64,000 bases of DNA, taken from Macquaria australasica. Taxonomy: Eukaryota; Chordata; Actinopteri; Centrarchiformes; Percichthyidae. The translations under genes were made by a program, and so were the position numbers. The DNA is taken from assembly GCA_005408345.1 (NCBI GenBank), contig SEMN01000020.1, positions 1,307,501 through 1,371,500 on the forward strand, read 5' to 3'. The notes below the pieces were generated by a model. That model was not told the origin of the DNA, made no database searches, and was given only the letters and a program-made list of their open reading frames with translations. This document shows, piece after piece, positions 34,291 to 47,400 of this stretch. Numbering within the stretch: the first letter of the stretch is position 1; each line of letters starts with the position of its first letter.

Positions 34291-36900
34291 TATAACTCAC
34301 CAGGCTGACAGGGTGGAAACCAGTTAGGTGTGACAACCGAGATGCTTTTTTATTTTGGCAAAAATAAACAGCTCTTCTTTATGTACAGGGCACGCAGGTA
34401 GGAGCTCAGGTGGTATTTGTCATAAAGCATGTCTTGTCATTTCATTTTCACCAGGCATTTCTTTTAAAAATGGAACTGGCTTCATGTCGGTTTTACAGCT
34501 ACCACTAACAGAGCAAGTCATGCATTACATAACTGGATTGTTCACTGTACTGTGATAATGACTTTTACCTCTCTCACCTTGGCCTCTTTGATTCAGGGTG
34601 TATTTCATGGGAGTATTAAGAATGCAACAGGCAATAAGAAGCATCTCCAACAGGCATTAATATTGAAGCAGAGGTGGCCAATCCTCAGGAAGAGAAAGTC
34701 GCTATACTAGATGGACCTTGTGGTGAGAATGTTCTGTCAAATGCTGTTTCCAAGGTTAAGAGTGAACTTTCAATCTCAATTTTTAAGCCAACATGGACGA
34801 GAAGTCCCTAAAGTGGTCAGAAAATTGACATTTTAACAGCTCTAATTCCATGACAACTGGGTGACTCCACCTGCTGGGGAAGACTGTGTGATACAATTGA
34901 AAGCTCCAGGTTGTATTAAGAATGTGTTGTCAGCCAGAAGCACTACACTTTGAAAGACTTTTACCTCCATCACTTTGTTTTTGTTAGTATGGAGTTGTAT
35001 GGTCCTAGTTGTCCAGACATTAAACCATTCTGTTGCATCTTTCATACATACTTTAAATCAGGTTGCATTTAGTGATCTCCCAGGCAGACTGCAATGTTGT
35101 ATCACAGCGCAACAGGTGGTATAAAGCCTATCAAACAGGTATGAATATTTGCAGCAGAGGTGGTCGATCCTCAGGAATAGAAAGGAGCAGGACTTTTGAT
35201 AAAGGTGGACACCGAAACAAAAAATGATAGAATAGCAGAGATGCTCTGAGCTGAGCAGACGTGGAAATGAGACTTTACTTGGACTGCACTGGGCAGGTGA
35301 AACCAGGACCATGGCCAGGATTTTAGAAACAATGAGCTCAAACCCATCTCCTCTCAGAACGTTTTGACCAGAAACCAAAAGTATGTTTTTAAACAATACT
35401 CACATGTCCCAATGTATATTGAAAGAGTTATTATTCTCAGCAATTGTTCCTCCTGTCCATACCCAAAAAGATCCCTTCCTATTGCGATTCTAATGTAAGA
35501 GATGGTGGGACAAAATTCAGTCCTCATTCACAAAAAATGCATTTTTAAGTTCAGGCAAAGATAATACAAGGCTTCAGCAGTCTGAGTAAATCAAATAAAG
35601 TGGTTGTCTTTGAAAGTTAGTCATTTCAGTGCAAAATTCCCTGTTTGTGTTACTATTTCTCCACTGCAGCTAAGCCAGAAAACACAAAGCACACTCAGAG
35701 CATTTTGCACTAAAAGTACTGTAAATTTGGAAGATACCCACTTAATTTGACTCACTCCGACTGCTGAAGCCTCATTTGAATTTCAGATTAACTTACGACT
35801 GCTTTTTTGCATAAAACGAGGATTGTAGATTTTGGAGTTACGTTAGGAAGGAATCTTTTCACAGACAGTAAGGAGAGGAGGAATTATTACAGCGACTGAC
35901 AACTCTTTCAATTTACATATAGGCATTTGAGTGTTGTATTACAATGTGAACCTGCAATTTAATACCATTTACAAGTTCCTGCAGCTTTATGGCCTTTACA
36001 TGATAGCGTTGAAACAATTTACCTTGAAAACTTATGTTTTTCACACTACGCTTTGTCAGTAAAATTCATATATATTTAATGATGTGCAGAATTAAGATAT
36101 CAAAAGTGCAAAGCTTGGCCTTGTATAGTATGTCACCACCATGATGGTAGTGTCCATGTAATGGTTGTCCAGCAGGTGGCATCATTGCACTAGAACACTT
36201 CTTTGGGAGTTCAGCTTCAGTTATTGAGTCAAAGCTAATATACTGGAGCCTGAACAGCATTGTAACCCATCACAAATGATACCTTCATTACCACACGTAG
36301 CATTTAAAATATGCTTTTGATTAATACCTGACAGATATGTGTTAAGTCACTACTGTACGATTTATATATTGGCAGACATTCACACAACCTGCTGTACATA
36401 AACATTTTATAGGCTGTATTTTGATGTATTTAGACTATTTATAATGAATGCAATTCTGGTAAAGTCCATTCAGAATTTTAATGTCATTATCATCATGTGT
36501 GTGAAATGCCTCACTATACACCTTCATCAAAACTCTAAAATAACCAAATTTGAGCATTTTGATTGTGTGGTGTTAGGCAGTTGTGTAAAAAAGGAATATC
36601 TGCCAATATATTGTTAAAGGATGTCCGCAAATATCAATATCTGTATTGGCTTCAAAAATCCCATCTACCTCAGGCTCTACTTTCTATGTAAATTGAGTCA
36701 TGTGTGTGTACATTGTATTTTTGCATGGAAACAAACTCCTACCTTTCCAAACTCTACTCACTGAGATAAAAACACAACTTTCCATTATATACACACAAGA
36801 CAACCTCAGTATTCACTGAAGAAACACATCGCTGTCTGGAAAAACACGTAACAGAAGCACTGCCAGAGCCTCTTCATGAATGCACCTTGCTGCATTATTT
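34291..36900. other. Intergenic region between arhgef18 promoter and insr 3' end
   Basis: No coding exon is visible on either strand. At 34649-34699 and 35137-35187 a 50-bp sequence (with GCAGAGGTGG and ATCCTCAGGAA) recurs as a diverged direct repeat. The fold-back element copy B is at 35391-35940. The remainder is AT-rich and shows nothing that I can identify. The insr transcript probably ends near 36.9 kb. Confidence 0.5.
35391..35940. mobile_element. Long fold-back (TIR) element, copy B
   Basis: The left arm has TTGTTCCTCCTGTCCATAC and CAGTCCTCATTCACAAAAAA. The right arm has the approximate reverse complements, including TTTTTGCATAAAACGAGGAT and AAGGAGAGGAGGAATTATTA. The shared blocks GGCTTCAGCAGTCTGA (left) and GCTGAAGCCTCATTTG (right) tie it to copy A at 12656-13247. 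It is non-autonomous with no open frame, intergenic, and diverged from copy A. Confidence 0.7.
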
Positions 36901-36910
36901 ACAGCACTAT

Positions 36911-37736
36911 TTTATTTGATCTTGATATGATGGGCAGACATCTTAAGCTGAAGACGCTAAACACTCTTCCTCCCGAGCATCGCATAGCAAAGAGACCAAG
37001 TGCTGTTCGTTGATCATGAGTTCAAAAAAGCGAATTAGTATGATTTTCTGGATTAGAAAAAATAAACATAAGAGACTAACATGTAAAAACATTTTCTATG
37101 ACAGGAAAATACCTCAAGAATGACAACATGTCAGCTATGTACAAAAACATCAATAATATATTTATATATATTTATATTTTTTTATCTTCTATACTCACTA
37201 AAATATACCAAAGAAGCAGCTATTGGTCAATCTGAGGAACTCGTTCACCAACATGTTTTTTGAAAACAGTTTAAATATCCTTCAGCTGTAAATGTGAAAA
37301 CTCAAAAAAAAAAAAAAGGAAAAAAGAAAGACACGTAAATAAATTTAAAAAATATAACCCGACAACAGTCCTGTGTTCATCCTGTGTGCCATTTTGGAAT
37401 ACTGCAGAGTGTGAGGAGGTAAGCCACTTCAATCAGCTTCTCCAGTGGGTAAGAGTTTGTTCGAGGATGGGCCGTCTTTGACCATCCAACAGAGAGTTCC
37501 CAAAGTCTTTCGTTTTCAGTTCGTCATCCGCTTGCGCACAAAGATTCAGACACAGTTCCATGACAACTGATGTAGGCCACAGACAAAATAGAAGGGCACT
37601 TTTTCCTTTTTTTGAATTAGGGGAGAGGGACACAGTCTGGACTCGGAAAGGGACAGTGGGGTTAGCAGCCTTCTTGTTTGTCAAGAGTTTGTTTCACAGT
37701 TGAATCCATTATCCACCCAGTCTAGCACAAACTTGG

Positions 37737-37806
<70 letters not shown>

Positions 37807-37814
37807 TATGTATA

Positions 37815-37859
<45 letters not shown>

Positions 37860-38118
37860 TATACAAACTACAATCATGAACAAGAGAGACGTGGGAGGTT
37901 CATCCTTAAATACAAAAAGTGTCTTCTGGCATCCGTGTGTGGACTTGCTGTAGTGTGTGTTTGTGGCATCTGAGGAGAAAAATAAGGTCCTGAGATATGC
38001 ACTGATGGGCTTCTGAAGAGAGTGATAAAAGTGTGATCTATATAAAAATGACAACAAAAAACAAAAATATATTTAAATCTATAGCAATGACATATTTGCG
38101 GGGGATGTGTACAGTATG
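36911..38118 (-). other. insr: Probable insr 3'-UTR
   Basis: Sequence downstream of the insr stop on the minus strand. It holds the long AT and GT microsatellite at 37739-37858. A minus-strand AATAAA (TTTATT at 36911-36916 on the plus strand) is a plausible poly(A) signal about 1.2 kb after the stop. The true end could be elsewhere because insulin-receptor mRNAs often have long, variable 3'-UTRs. Confidence 0.45.
37739..37858. repeat. Compound microsatellite (AT)n then (GT)n
   Basis: About 32 uninterrupted AT units (37739-37802) are followed by a short mixed TATG spacer and then about 19 GT units (37819-37858). It lies in the predicted insr 3'-UTR, where it would be transcribed as UA and CA tracts. 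Its length makes it likely to vary between individuals and prone to assembly error. Several apparent reading frames here are only translations of the repeat. Confidence 0.95.
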
Positions 38119-38476
38119 TTAGGAGGGGCTGGACCGCGGTAGGGCCAGTATTCGTCCGTTGGTCTTTCCCCCGTTCATGTGTGTGAACGGGATATGGTGC
38201 TCCTCGTAACTGCCCCTCAGGCCCATGGAGGAGGCCTCGTCCCTGTCCAAACACTGTTCCCTCTGGGAGTAGGACGACGGGTCCAGTGGGATGCTCTCCA
38301 TGTTTTCCATGTCCAGGTCAAAGTCTTCGCTCTCGGGCGGCTTGTTCTCCTCACTGTAGAAGAAGGAGAACTCCTGGAAGGATGGATGCAGGTCCTCGCG
38401 TAGCATCTCGATGATCTCCTGGAAGGTGGGTCGCATCTTGGGGTTGTACTGCCAACACATCTGCATCAGGTTGTGT
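38119..38476 (-). CDS. insr: INSR last exon: kinase end and C-terminal tail
   Basis: It starts in phase 2 with HNLMQMCWQYNPKMRPTF, the final kinase helices, then EFSFFYSEENKPPESED and the tail. The tail ends SYEEHHIPFTHMNGGKTNGR then ILALPRSSPS and TAA (38121-38119). Human INSR has YTHMNGG at the equivalent place. Here the tyrosine is phenylalanine (codon TTC). The rest of the tail is clearly INSR rather than IGF1R. Confidence 0.97.
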
Positions 38477-41400
38477 CTGGGTGAGGATACAGGGAGAGTG
38501 AGATCACGGTTAAATGATACTGATGTCTGAATTTTAGTTTGTTCACCAGTTATTTCTTTCTTTCATAATGTACTTATTTCTTGTTAACATAGTTGTCTGT
38601 CCGGTGTGGTTAAGAATACCTAATGTAATACAACTTAACTATAACTTAAAGGATAATGCTGGCGATATTCTACATTTTTCATATGTCAACAAATCTCAAA
38701 GTATTGCTGAAGTATTGCCTGATCTTATTCTATATATCTTATTCCTTACTGACCTGACTTGATTCAGGTAGTGTGAAATAATTAAATAACTGCAATACAA
38801 CTCTTGTTTTTCTCAGTCAATGTCTAACCTCAGCCCTACTCTTGTACTCACAGTCTGTCAGCACAGTTGTCCGGCCGGTCCAGGAAGCCTCCGTCCATGA
38901 CAAACTTGAGGACCTGCTCGTTGGACAGACCCTGGTACGGCTGCTCGGCTAGTGTGCTGATCTCCCACAGCACAACCCCAAATGACCTGGCAAACAGGCG
39001 GACGAGACACAACAACAGCGACACAGTGAGAATGAGGACAGGCCAATTAGACAGCTGACAGAGTGGATCTGTCTGTAAACACTTGAGGCAATGAACAGGT
39101 AGGCCGAGGGCAGAGGCGGCAGCTGTGATGCTGGTAAACAACGTATGATAAAAGCAGGTTAGCTATACACACCTTCTGATCTCTTATTTTAATATTTGTA
39201 ATGTGTTTACCGTTTGTCATTCTGGTCTGGTTTTATGACCCATGTTGCTCTGTGGAGAGGCTCTAAAAACAGACAGTTAGCTTTTGGAAGATAGGTTTGT
39301 TGATTATCACAAAAAAACATTAAAAAACAGCGTAATAAGTTAAATAATGTATTTGTAAAATGGGAAAAATCTATTTTACAAAGAGCCAGCTACTACTGAT
39401 GAGCTGACTTATTTTTTGCTTTTAGCATCTTTTACCATGCTGTATGATAAAAGATCAAGTTCTATGAATGTCCTCCACAAACCCTGATTTCTTACATTTT
39501 TAGAGCTGCTCCACACTCATTTTTCTCCTGTTAAAGATACTGCTCGACACCAACTGTCACTCACAACACCACGTCATGCCATGTACAACACCTACACGCC
39601 TACACACAAACCAAAAATCAGACGTGTCACTGACCAGCAGTCTGAATGTGCAGTGAAGACTCCGTCCTTCAGAGACTCAGGTGCCATCCACCTGACGGGC
39701 AGCAGGCCCTTCCCTCCCTTCCTGTAGTAGTCGGTCTCGTAGATGTCTCTGGTCATACCAAAGTCTGGGGAGAAAACATGATTTTCATTAGTTGCAATCA
39801 AACATACACTGAATTTACAAAGTGTTATATGTTTAAGGGGCTTTATACATTCTAATGTCATTTAAGACACACTTTTTCCCTACTGCTTTTCAGTGTCACT
39901 GGTGTGCTTTATCTGCTTTTTAAATACGTGTAGTCTTTTTTATTCAGGTTAGAATCTGTTGCATTATCTTTTTAACCTTGTGAAGCACTCCACAACAAAG
40001 TGTTTTATATTTAAGACGCTGAATAAATACATCTAATTTAGTTTAGTTCTCTTGTCCTTGTTCTGTATGGAGTTACGTAATGTACTGTTTCATTAAAAAT
40101 GCAGAATAAATGTGTTTATTGCTCGCCATACAAGCATTGTCAGTTATTGTTGCAGGAATCCATTGTAGCCATCCACAAATTTTTTTTTACAAATACATCA
40201 GCGTTTTTCTGACAACACGGACTGAAACTGTTTGCTCTTACATCTTTCAACACGTGATATTGAAAAAGTCAGAAAATTTCAAATTTTGCACATACTGACT
40301 TATTTTATTTAACTATTTTTAAAATTTTATTTTGAACTTTAGGACAAGTATAAACAAAGAAACAAACGAGACAACTACACACAGGCCCCCACCCTGATAC
40401 ACCCACTGACATACAATAAAAACAAAACACTAAAATAACACACGCAAGTAACTGTCACACATACCGACTGTAAACAAAACAAAAACTATTTTGTGCCTTA
40501 CCTCCTATTTTGACGGTGAGATCGTGAGCTACCATGCAGTTTCTGGCTGCCAGGTCTCTGTGGACAAACTTCTTGGCGTTAAGGTAAGCCATGCCGTCTG
40601 CGATCTCAGCAGCCATTTGGATCATCTCCTTCAGAGTGGGAGGTGGACGCCCGGGGTTGTTCTGAGGGACACAAGACAGATTTATTTTTATTTCTGATTT
40701 GCTAACACAGAGATTCACACATTTTTTTTCATGCCATGACTCATGATTTAGTGTTGATTTTGATACCAAGGTTTGATACTTAAAAACGTATTACTTCTCA
40801 GATCCCACAGCATAAAGAATAATCAAGTCAATTACCAAAAGTTCATTATCACACTTGACTTGACAGTTTTCTCAAGAGACCTGGTGTTCACCTCCAAACA
40901 AGCCTGTTTGAGCTACTGCCATGTTTTCAGATGTCTTAAGTGCTGACTGCTAAAGTCCTCTGTCAACAACCAAGAGCTCATCCTCCTCCTCATATTCCAA
41001 TCCAAGTGCCATCTGCATATTTACACACTAGAAGTCATCTGTACACATATCAAAAGTAAATTCAATGTGGAATTTAATATTGCGCAATGCTAATTGAAAA
41101 GGTACAGCAGTTTCAGTCATTGTGATAACAAACACCCCACAAATAGATCCATATTAGGCCACACAGACTCTCATCTAATTAAATTACATTTGATAAATGT
41201 GATGTAGTCCAGAATACACAACAATCTGGCTGAGGAAGAAAACAGCAGATGGAGTGAAATGTGTCTACAATTTCTTATTGTGTTAACCGCCAGTTAATTT
41301 AAACGCTGATGAGTTGAAACTGTTCTGTGTTTATACATCTGTGCCGAGTCTTCAGCCCCGACAGATGTAGGGGAGCCACTGCACTTTTACATGTACAGTA

Positions 41401-44400
41401 AGTTAAGTGTATTTATATATCACATTTCAAGATCAGACAACACAAAGTGCCAAAGTAGATCCTAACTTTGTCAATAAGATTCTTAGGTCTTAGGGTGAGT
41501 AGAAATCAGTACAGTCAATATATGTGTGTAAACCAGTAATAATTGTTATGCCCATTATTGTAAAAATAATTTTCCATGCAGAGATAAAAAAGAAATCTGC
41601 ATACTGATAAGAAAAATGCAACAAAAGACTACTGTACCATTTATCTACATACAACGCAGAAGTGAAAAAAAGAAGAAGAAGAAGAAGCACACTATGATTT
41701 CTGCATGTATACTGTTGCAAGTTCACCAAACTAGAAGTTCAATCCAACCTAAAACAAATATGAGCATAATTCAAACACTTCAGATTCGGTTTGTGAGTCA
41801 GGGGTGAGCATGTGCAACCTCGTTACCTCAGCGTCAGGTCGCAGAGAGCGCAGGTAGCTCTTCAGGTCTCCGTGGGTCATCAGCTCCATCACCACCAGCG
41901 TGGGCTGGCCTTTAGACACAACACCCAGCAGACGCACCTGGGAGACAAGGACGAGGGGTTTTTCATTTCCATATAGTCTGGTAGAAACTGCTGCCCTTCA
42001 CACAGCTAAATGTAAGAGAGGTCTGGTACTGTCTGTTCTAGATCAGCACTGTCTTATTATTATACAGTAAAAACATACCGGTGGGGTTCATTGATTCAAA
42101 CCCTACTTCACACAACCAAAACTAAAACCACAATGCCTTGTATTTCTCTTTCAGAAGATGTCGTCTCTCCTTACCACATGGTGGCAGCTGAAGGCCTTCA
42201 TGACCGAGGCCTCATTCAGGAACTCAATCCTCTCTCTCAGGCTGGCCGACTCGTTCACCGTCTTCACTGCTACGAGTGTTTCCCCCTCGCCCTTAATGAT
42301 GTCCTTGGCGATGCCCTCGTAGACCATGCCGAAGGAGCCCTGACCCAGTTCCCTCAAAATGTTGATCTTGTCTCTGGCCACCTCCCACTCGTCCTCCTCA
42401 TACACTGCAGACACATTTCCAGGAACATGTTAGCTTTATAATGACTGAGTTCCCATGCACACAAGAAAGCAGGTTAGTTAAGGCAATAAATTGGATAATC
42501 TGATCATGCAGTTCAGCAGTCAGACTTCTCCCCTATTCCCTAGCAACTTTCCAAGACTGGTGTTATTTCATGTGAATTAAATGTTAAATTCTACAAGAAA
42601 CATGGTTAGTGTTATACAACGCTGCAGCTTGAAGAGATTTTGGATGTGTTTTTTTGCTTTGGAGCATTTGAACTAGATGAATGAGCAAGCACGAAGTAAA
42701 GCAAAGGTTTTCCTTACTGTGCCAAATGTTTATTTGTGGCAATCCAATCAGACTCCGTCAAGTACACGTGCACAAATCATGTGCCAAATAATAGCGTTTC
42801 TCCCAAGAGAAATCTACCTCTCTTAACAGGATTTCTCTGAATCCCTTGACCTCTTAAAGGAAATTGCATTTTTCATTTACAAAGTTTCAGAAATCATTTA
42901 ACTGCTGAAATCTGGTACATGTAAAGGCATTAAAATCAGTTAATCAGTTAAGAGTGATAACATGGAACTTATCGTAATAATTACCAATTCACTCTTAACA
43001 TCTAATTATTTCAAGATCTCCTCTAAACATGTTTTTAGACATAAAAAGATGCTTTGATTAACAATATGTGCCTCATATGGTTTTTCCACAAAAAAGTCCA
43101 ATTAACGAGTGAACATTTCTTAAAATTACATCTTCTCCCTCCCCCTCATTAGTGTCTCCCACTTCACTTAAAAGTCCATTCTCAGTGTGTGTGAACTACA
43201 GGTTTCAAGTTTCCACATCACACTTGTTTAAGTTTCGTATTGGACCCCGATTTGCTTCCAAACTAGTGATGTCGCCTTGTCTTGTTACTGAACTGCAGAC
43301 AAGTGCCGTGCCATGTTTATGGAGATGTCTTTCCTAGGTGTGCGTTACTGAAAAAGGAGCAGATAACTGGGATTTTATGACCTAAATGCTGTCTTCACTA
43401 TCAGAAATTTCTACCGGCATCAGAAACTTGTAGGAGAAAACACAAGCAGCCGAAGCTGACCAATCACAGTTCTTGCGGTCCCCATGTAGCACCTCCTTAG
43501 CCACTGTAGCTCTGATGTGTAGTTACATTTTTGAGTATATATCCAGTTTAAAGTAAAAAAAAAAAAAAACTCAGCTTCTATGTTATTAATCAAATGGCCT
43601 TTGCTTACTGTCATTAGCACTGAGATACTCTGGGTTTGAAGAGGCGTAGATGGGACCACTAGGCCCTTGAGTTTGACTGAAAGGAAAAAGAGAAAAGCAT
43701 TCAATAATAACACCTACAAAATATGAAATAATAAGAAAATGAGTGCCAGTATTGAACAGGATGTGATAATTGCGTACTTCTTCTTGAACATGACAAATCC
43801 CGCCACGGCCACAAACAGCAGCAGGACAAAGCAGATGACCGGGCCGATTACGATCTTTACGATGTAGAGAGGATCGCCTGTTCAACACATCCACCCAGAC
43901 AGTGAGTCACATTTCAGGTGAAGAACAAAAACAAGCCGTTATGAAACCCACCAATTAAACTGCTGCTAGGATCAATATGCTGCTCTGTGACCGACATCTG
44001 CTTCAAGTAGCATCTTTTGATCTTGTGATAATGGTTAAGAGGACTGAGTCACACAAGGCTTAATATTCTGCTTTTATATACATTTACATTCATTTCTTGG
44101 CTTTTTTGACAGCAGCTGATCACTATATAGATAAGAAGACATCAAATATTATGAGGTTAAATAACAGCAGATTTACAACAACATAAAGTGCGTAGTCACC
44201 TATGCACTAGGGCTCAAAATGTATATTCCTGCCACTGTTCAAGAACTTTTTACAATTCATAAAATTATCTAATTAATTTCCTACTAAACTAACGTTGTGT
44301 CCCAAATACATACTACGTACTGATTCTAAGCCGGTTTTGAGTATGTCGTGTCTTCACACTAGGAAAGTAACAAAATAAAGTATACTCAAACCAGGCAGTG

Positions 44401-47400
44401 TGCATACTAAATCCAAATAAAAGCACTATTCTCTCAAATTTGCGATGCACAAAGGAAATGGAGGAGCTGCTAAAAGATGAAAAATAATTAAAATTAATTG
44501 TGGGAGGGGGTGAAGATGTGCTGTATAGATTTGGGACACAGCCTAAGTCTTGGTTTGGTTTGCCTTCATGGCAGATGGAGACTTACTTGCGTCCTGGACG
44601 TAGAAGTACGTGGGCTCGGTCCAGGATCCGTTCCCAGCCAGCGAGGTGGCCCGGATCCTCACCGTGTAGTTCCCAGGATGCATCACTTTCAGCTTGCAGC
44701 CACGGGTCACTTTGTACATGTTCCTTGACACGCAGTAGTGCAGCTCCTGCAAAAAAAAAACCCCAACAACACTGAGGTTCAGGCAGTGGACAACAAACAA
44801 GAAACAGCATCATACAACAAACAAACTGCTTCATAATTTCCAACTTTAAAATAACATTTTGACTCATTGTATAGGATGTACTGTTTCATCTCCCATGTTG
44901 AAACTGTTTCATGTTTTTTTATGTTTCCACTGTGGAAAAATCAGAGTTGTTTTTTTATTGTTTTCCACAGCCAGATGTTTTGTAGACCTGTCTCCATAGC
45001 AACTAAAACATGGTGCGATGCTAAAATGACTTCTCCATTAAGTTTATCAACCAAATGACATTAGTGAGACCACAAGACCAAATTTAAAAAATACAAGTCA
45101 GGTTAATAAGTATTGCCTCTCTTATTTGTCTGTGCTGCATGGCTAATTTTAAGATGGATACATTTAATTTGATTCTCCGTCTTTCATTACAAGCCCGAGC
45201 TATTGTGTTTAATGAGAAAGCGGAATATAAAAAGTGCTTTCTGAGTAAGAATGAATGTATGTGTTTTTGTGTTGCGGTGAACTTACAGTGAACTCAGTGC
45301 CCCAATGACTCAAATCACTATGAACACTAAAGCAATAAAGGCATGACAGATGTGTGTGTGGTGCGTTTCTTCACCTCAGTGTCCCCAAGTCTCTTGTAGT
45401 TGACCTCGTACAGGATGATCATACCATTAGGGGCTATGGGTTCCCGCCATGTGATGTGCACTGAATTTTCTGTCACCTCGTAATTGATGGGACCCACGAT
45501 GTCATCAGCTTTGTCTGCGGGAAACAGAGTCACATGGTTTCATGGATCAGATTTCTATTATAATTTAAATGTCCTGTCCTTCCTGTCTGTTTTTACCTTG
45601 TCCTCTGTCAAACAAATGGAAAAAAGTAAAAAAAAAAAAAGTCCCATGAAATTATATCATTACCTCCATAATTTGATGTAATGTCACATGTAACAGGTGA
45701 CAGTAAGGAATCAATTTAAAGTTTAAACCTTAAACCAATCGAAGGGGAACATCTGTTTACAGGTGTTGGAGAGTACGACTGCGTATGTAAAAAAAAGTCT
45801 TTTTTGGCTCTGGAGGGAGCTGCGTGATGTCTGATACGATTGGTGCTGAAGTCTGCAAGTTTGAAAATGAAAATAATCTGGAGCTGCAGAGTTAGAAAGG
45901 AATTATCTTACCAGATCTCTGTAGCTCACTCCTCATCTCTGCTTGGGGCTACATTAGCCGCTACTAGCATAACAGAGCCGAATCTCCAACCAAATTGTCA
46001 GTGGTTAAGTTGCATTGTGGTTTATGTGTGGAATAAAAAGAGACGATATCTCTGGTTCTGCTGCATTGATTGTGATCCTTTTTATGACAACTGTGAGTCC
46101 GACAATGTTATAGGTGTGCAATGCTAAAATGGTGGAGTTCTTTTTAGAAACAATTTTAAGTGTAAACCAATGGTCAGTTATGGCAGCAAAAGCTGTATGA
46201 TTTGATAGGATTAGCAAAAAAGCAGAGATTGTTCAAAAATGTGTGATGTCTTTATTAGTTGGACTTGTTGGTTGTGCCCACTTGTGCAGCATGGCATGGC
46301 CTCTGAAGATGCACTGTTTTCCAAGAAGTAACTGTTTTCCTGTTTCCACTAAAGTGTCCATTTCATTGGGTTTTTCAACAAAAGGACTTAAGGAATTGCA
46401 ACCCACAGTACAAAAACACCTCAGTAATTAACGCTTCAGAACCAAAGATGTTGCCAAGATAATGAATGTGTTTGTTGCCAAACAAACAGATGAGAATCTT
46501 TAAGAACACAACTGTATGTTTTTTTTCTTTCTTTACCAAGATTGAGCCCACAGGAGGAACAATCTGTGAGAGAGGGGATGAGAAGCCACACATTTTGAGA
46601 GATCTCCAGGCTGTCACCTTGATGATGATGTGATTCTTTATTTCTTTTTACATAGACACACACTCTTCCCCTCCTTAGCAACAAAAACAAAAGAGGAGCT
46701 ATCAGTGCCTTCTTACCTTCAGGCATTGTGCGGGCGCTGACATACGCTGCCATGCTGCAGCGGGCTGGGTCGGTCGGGTGGTTGCAGGCGTGGACCTCAA
46801 TCTGGTAGCTGGTGAAGTGGCGCAGGTTGGAGATGACAGTGGACTCCTTGGCGTGGACAGTCACCACAGTCTTTGTGCTTTCAAAGGATTCCTCGTCCTC
46901 GTCCTCGGGGATGCCTGTGCCGTGGGGCGGGCTGGGGGCGGTGGTAAGGAAGGGGTGCGTTCGGTTGGCGATGCCCATCACAGAGCGTCGCTGTCTCGAG
47001 CGTCTAGACAAGGCAAAGCAAGTTTAAAGTGATTTACATAATGCACAAAAGACATTAAATTTGAAGAACAGCATTAGACATTTAGAGGATAGATGCAAAT
47101 AAAAAAATTAAAAAAATTAAAAAGGTGAAAACGCAGAATTAAGTAGGAGGGATTGCAGGGAGCCGTAGTTGTAGCCATCATGATACAAAGGGTTAAACTG
47201 CCAGTATACTTATACCTGAACTGCTTGTCGGATGACTGAATAGCTTCCAAAACCCTCTCCCCCCAGACCTTTCCGGTGTCATTAGAGGGCAGAATTTAGT
47301 AACACTATTTGATTTAGTCCCAACACTCTCCCAAAGACTGCTCTTTTACGAGATCCAAATACCAAACACAAGATGGTGCATGAGAACTTTAATTCGTTGT

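Noticed and set aside
37681..38057. Open reading frames rich in Tyr-Ile and His-Thr
   Set aside because: They are translations of the AT and GT microsatellite, in the insr 3'-UTR.
47213..47280. Candidate exon 11 of INSR (donor CAG/GTATAA on the minus strand)
   Set aside because: No acceptor at the right distance, wrong phase and no similarity to the mammalian exon.
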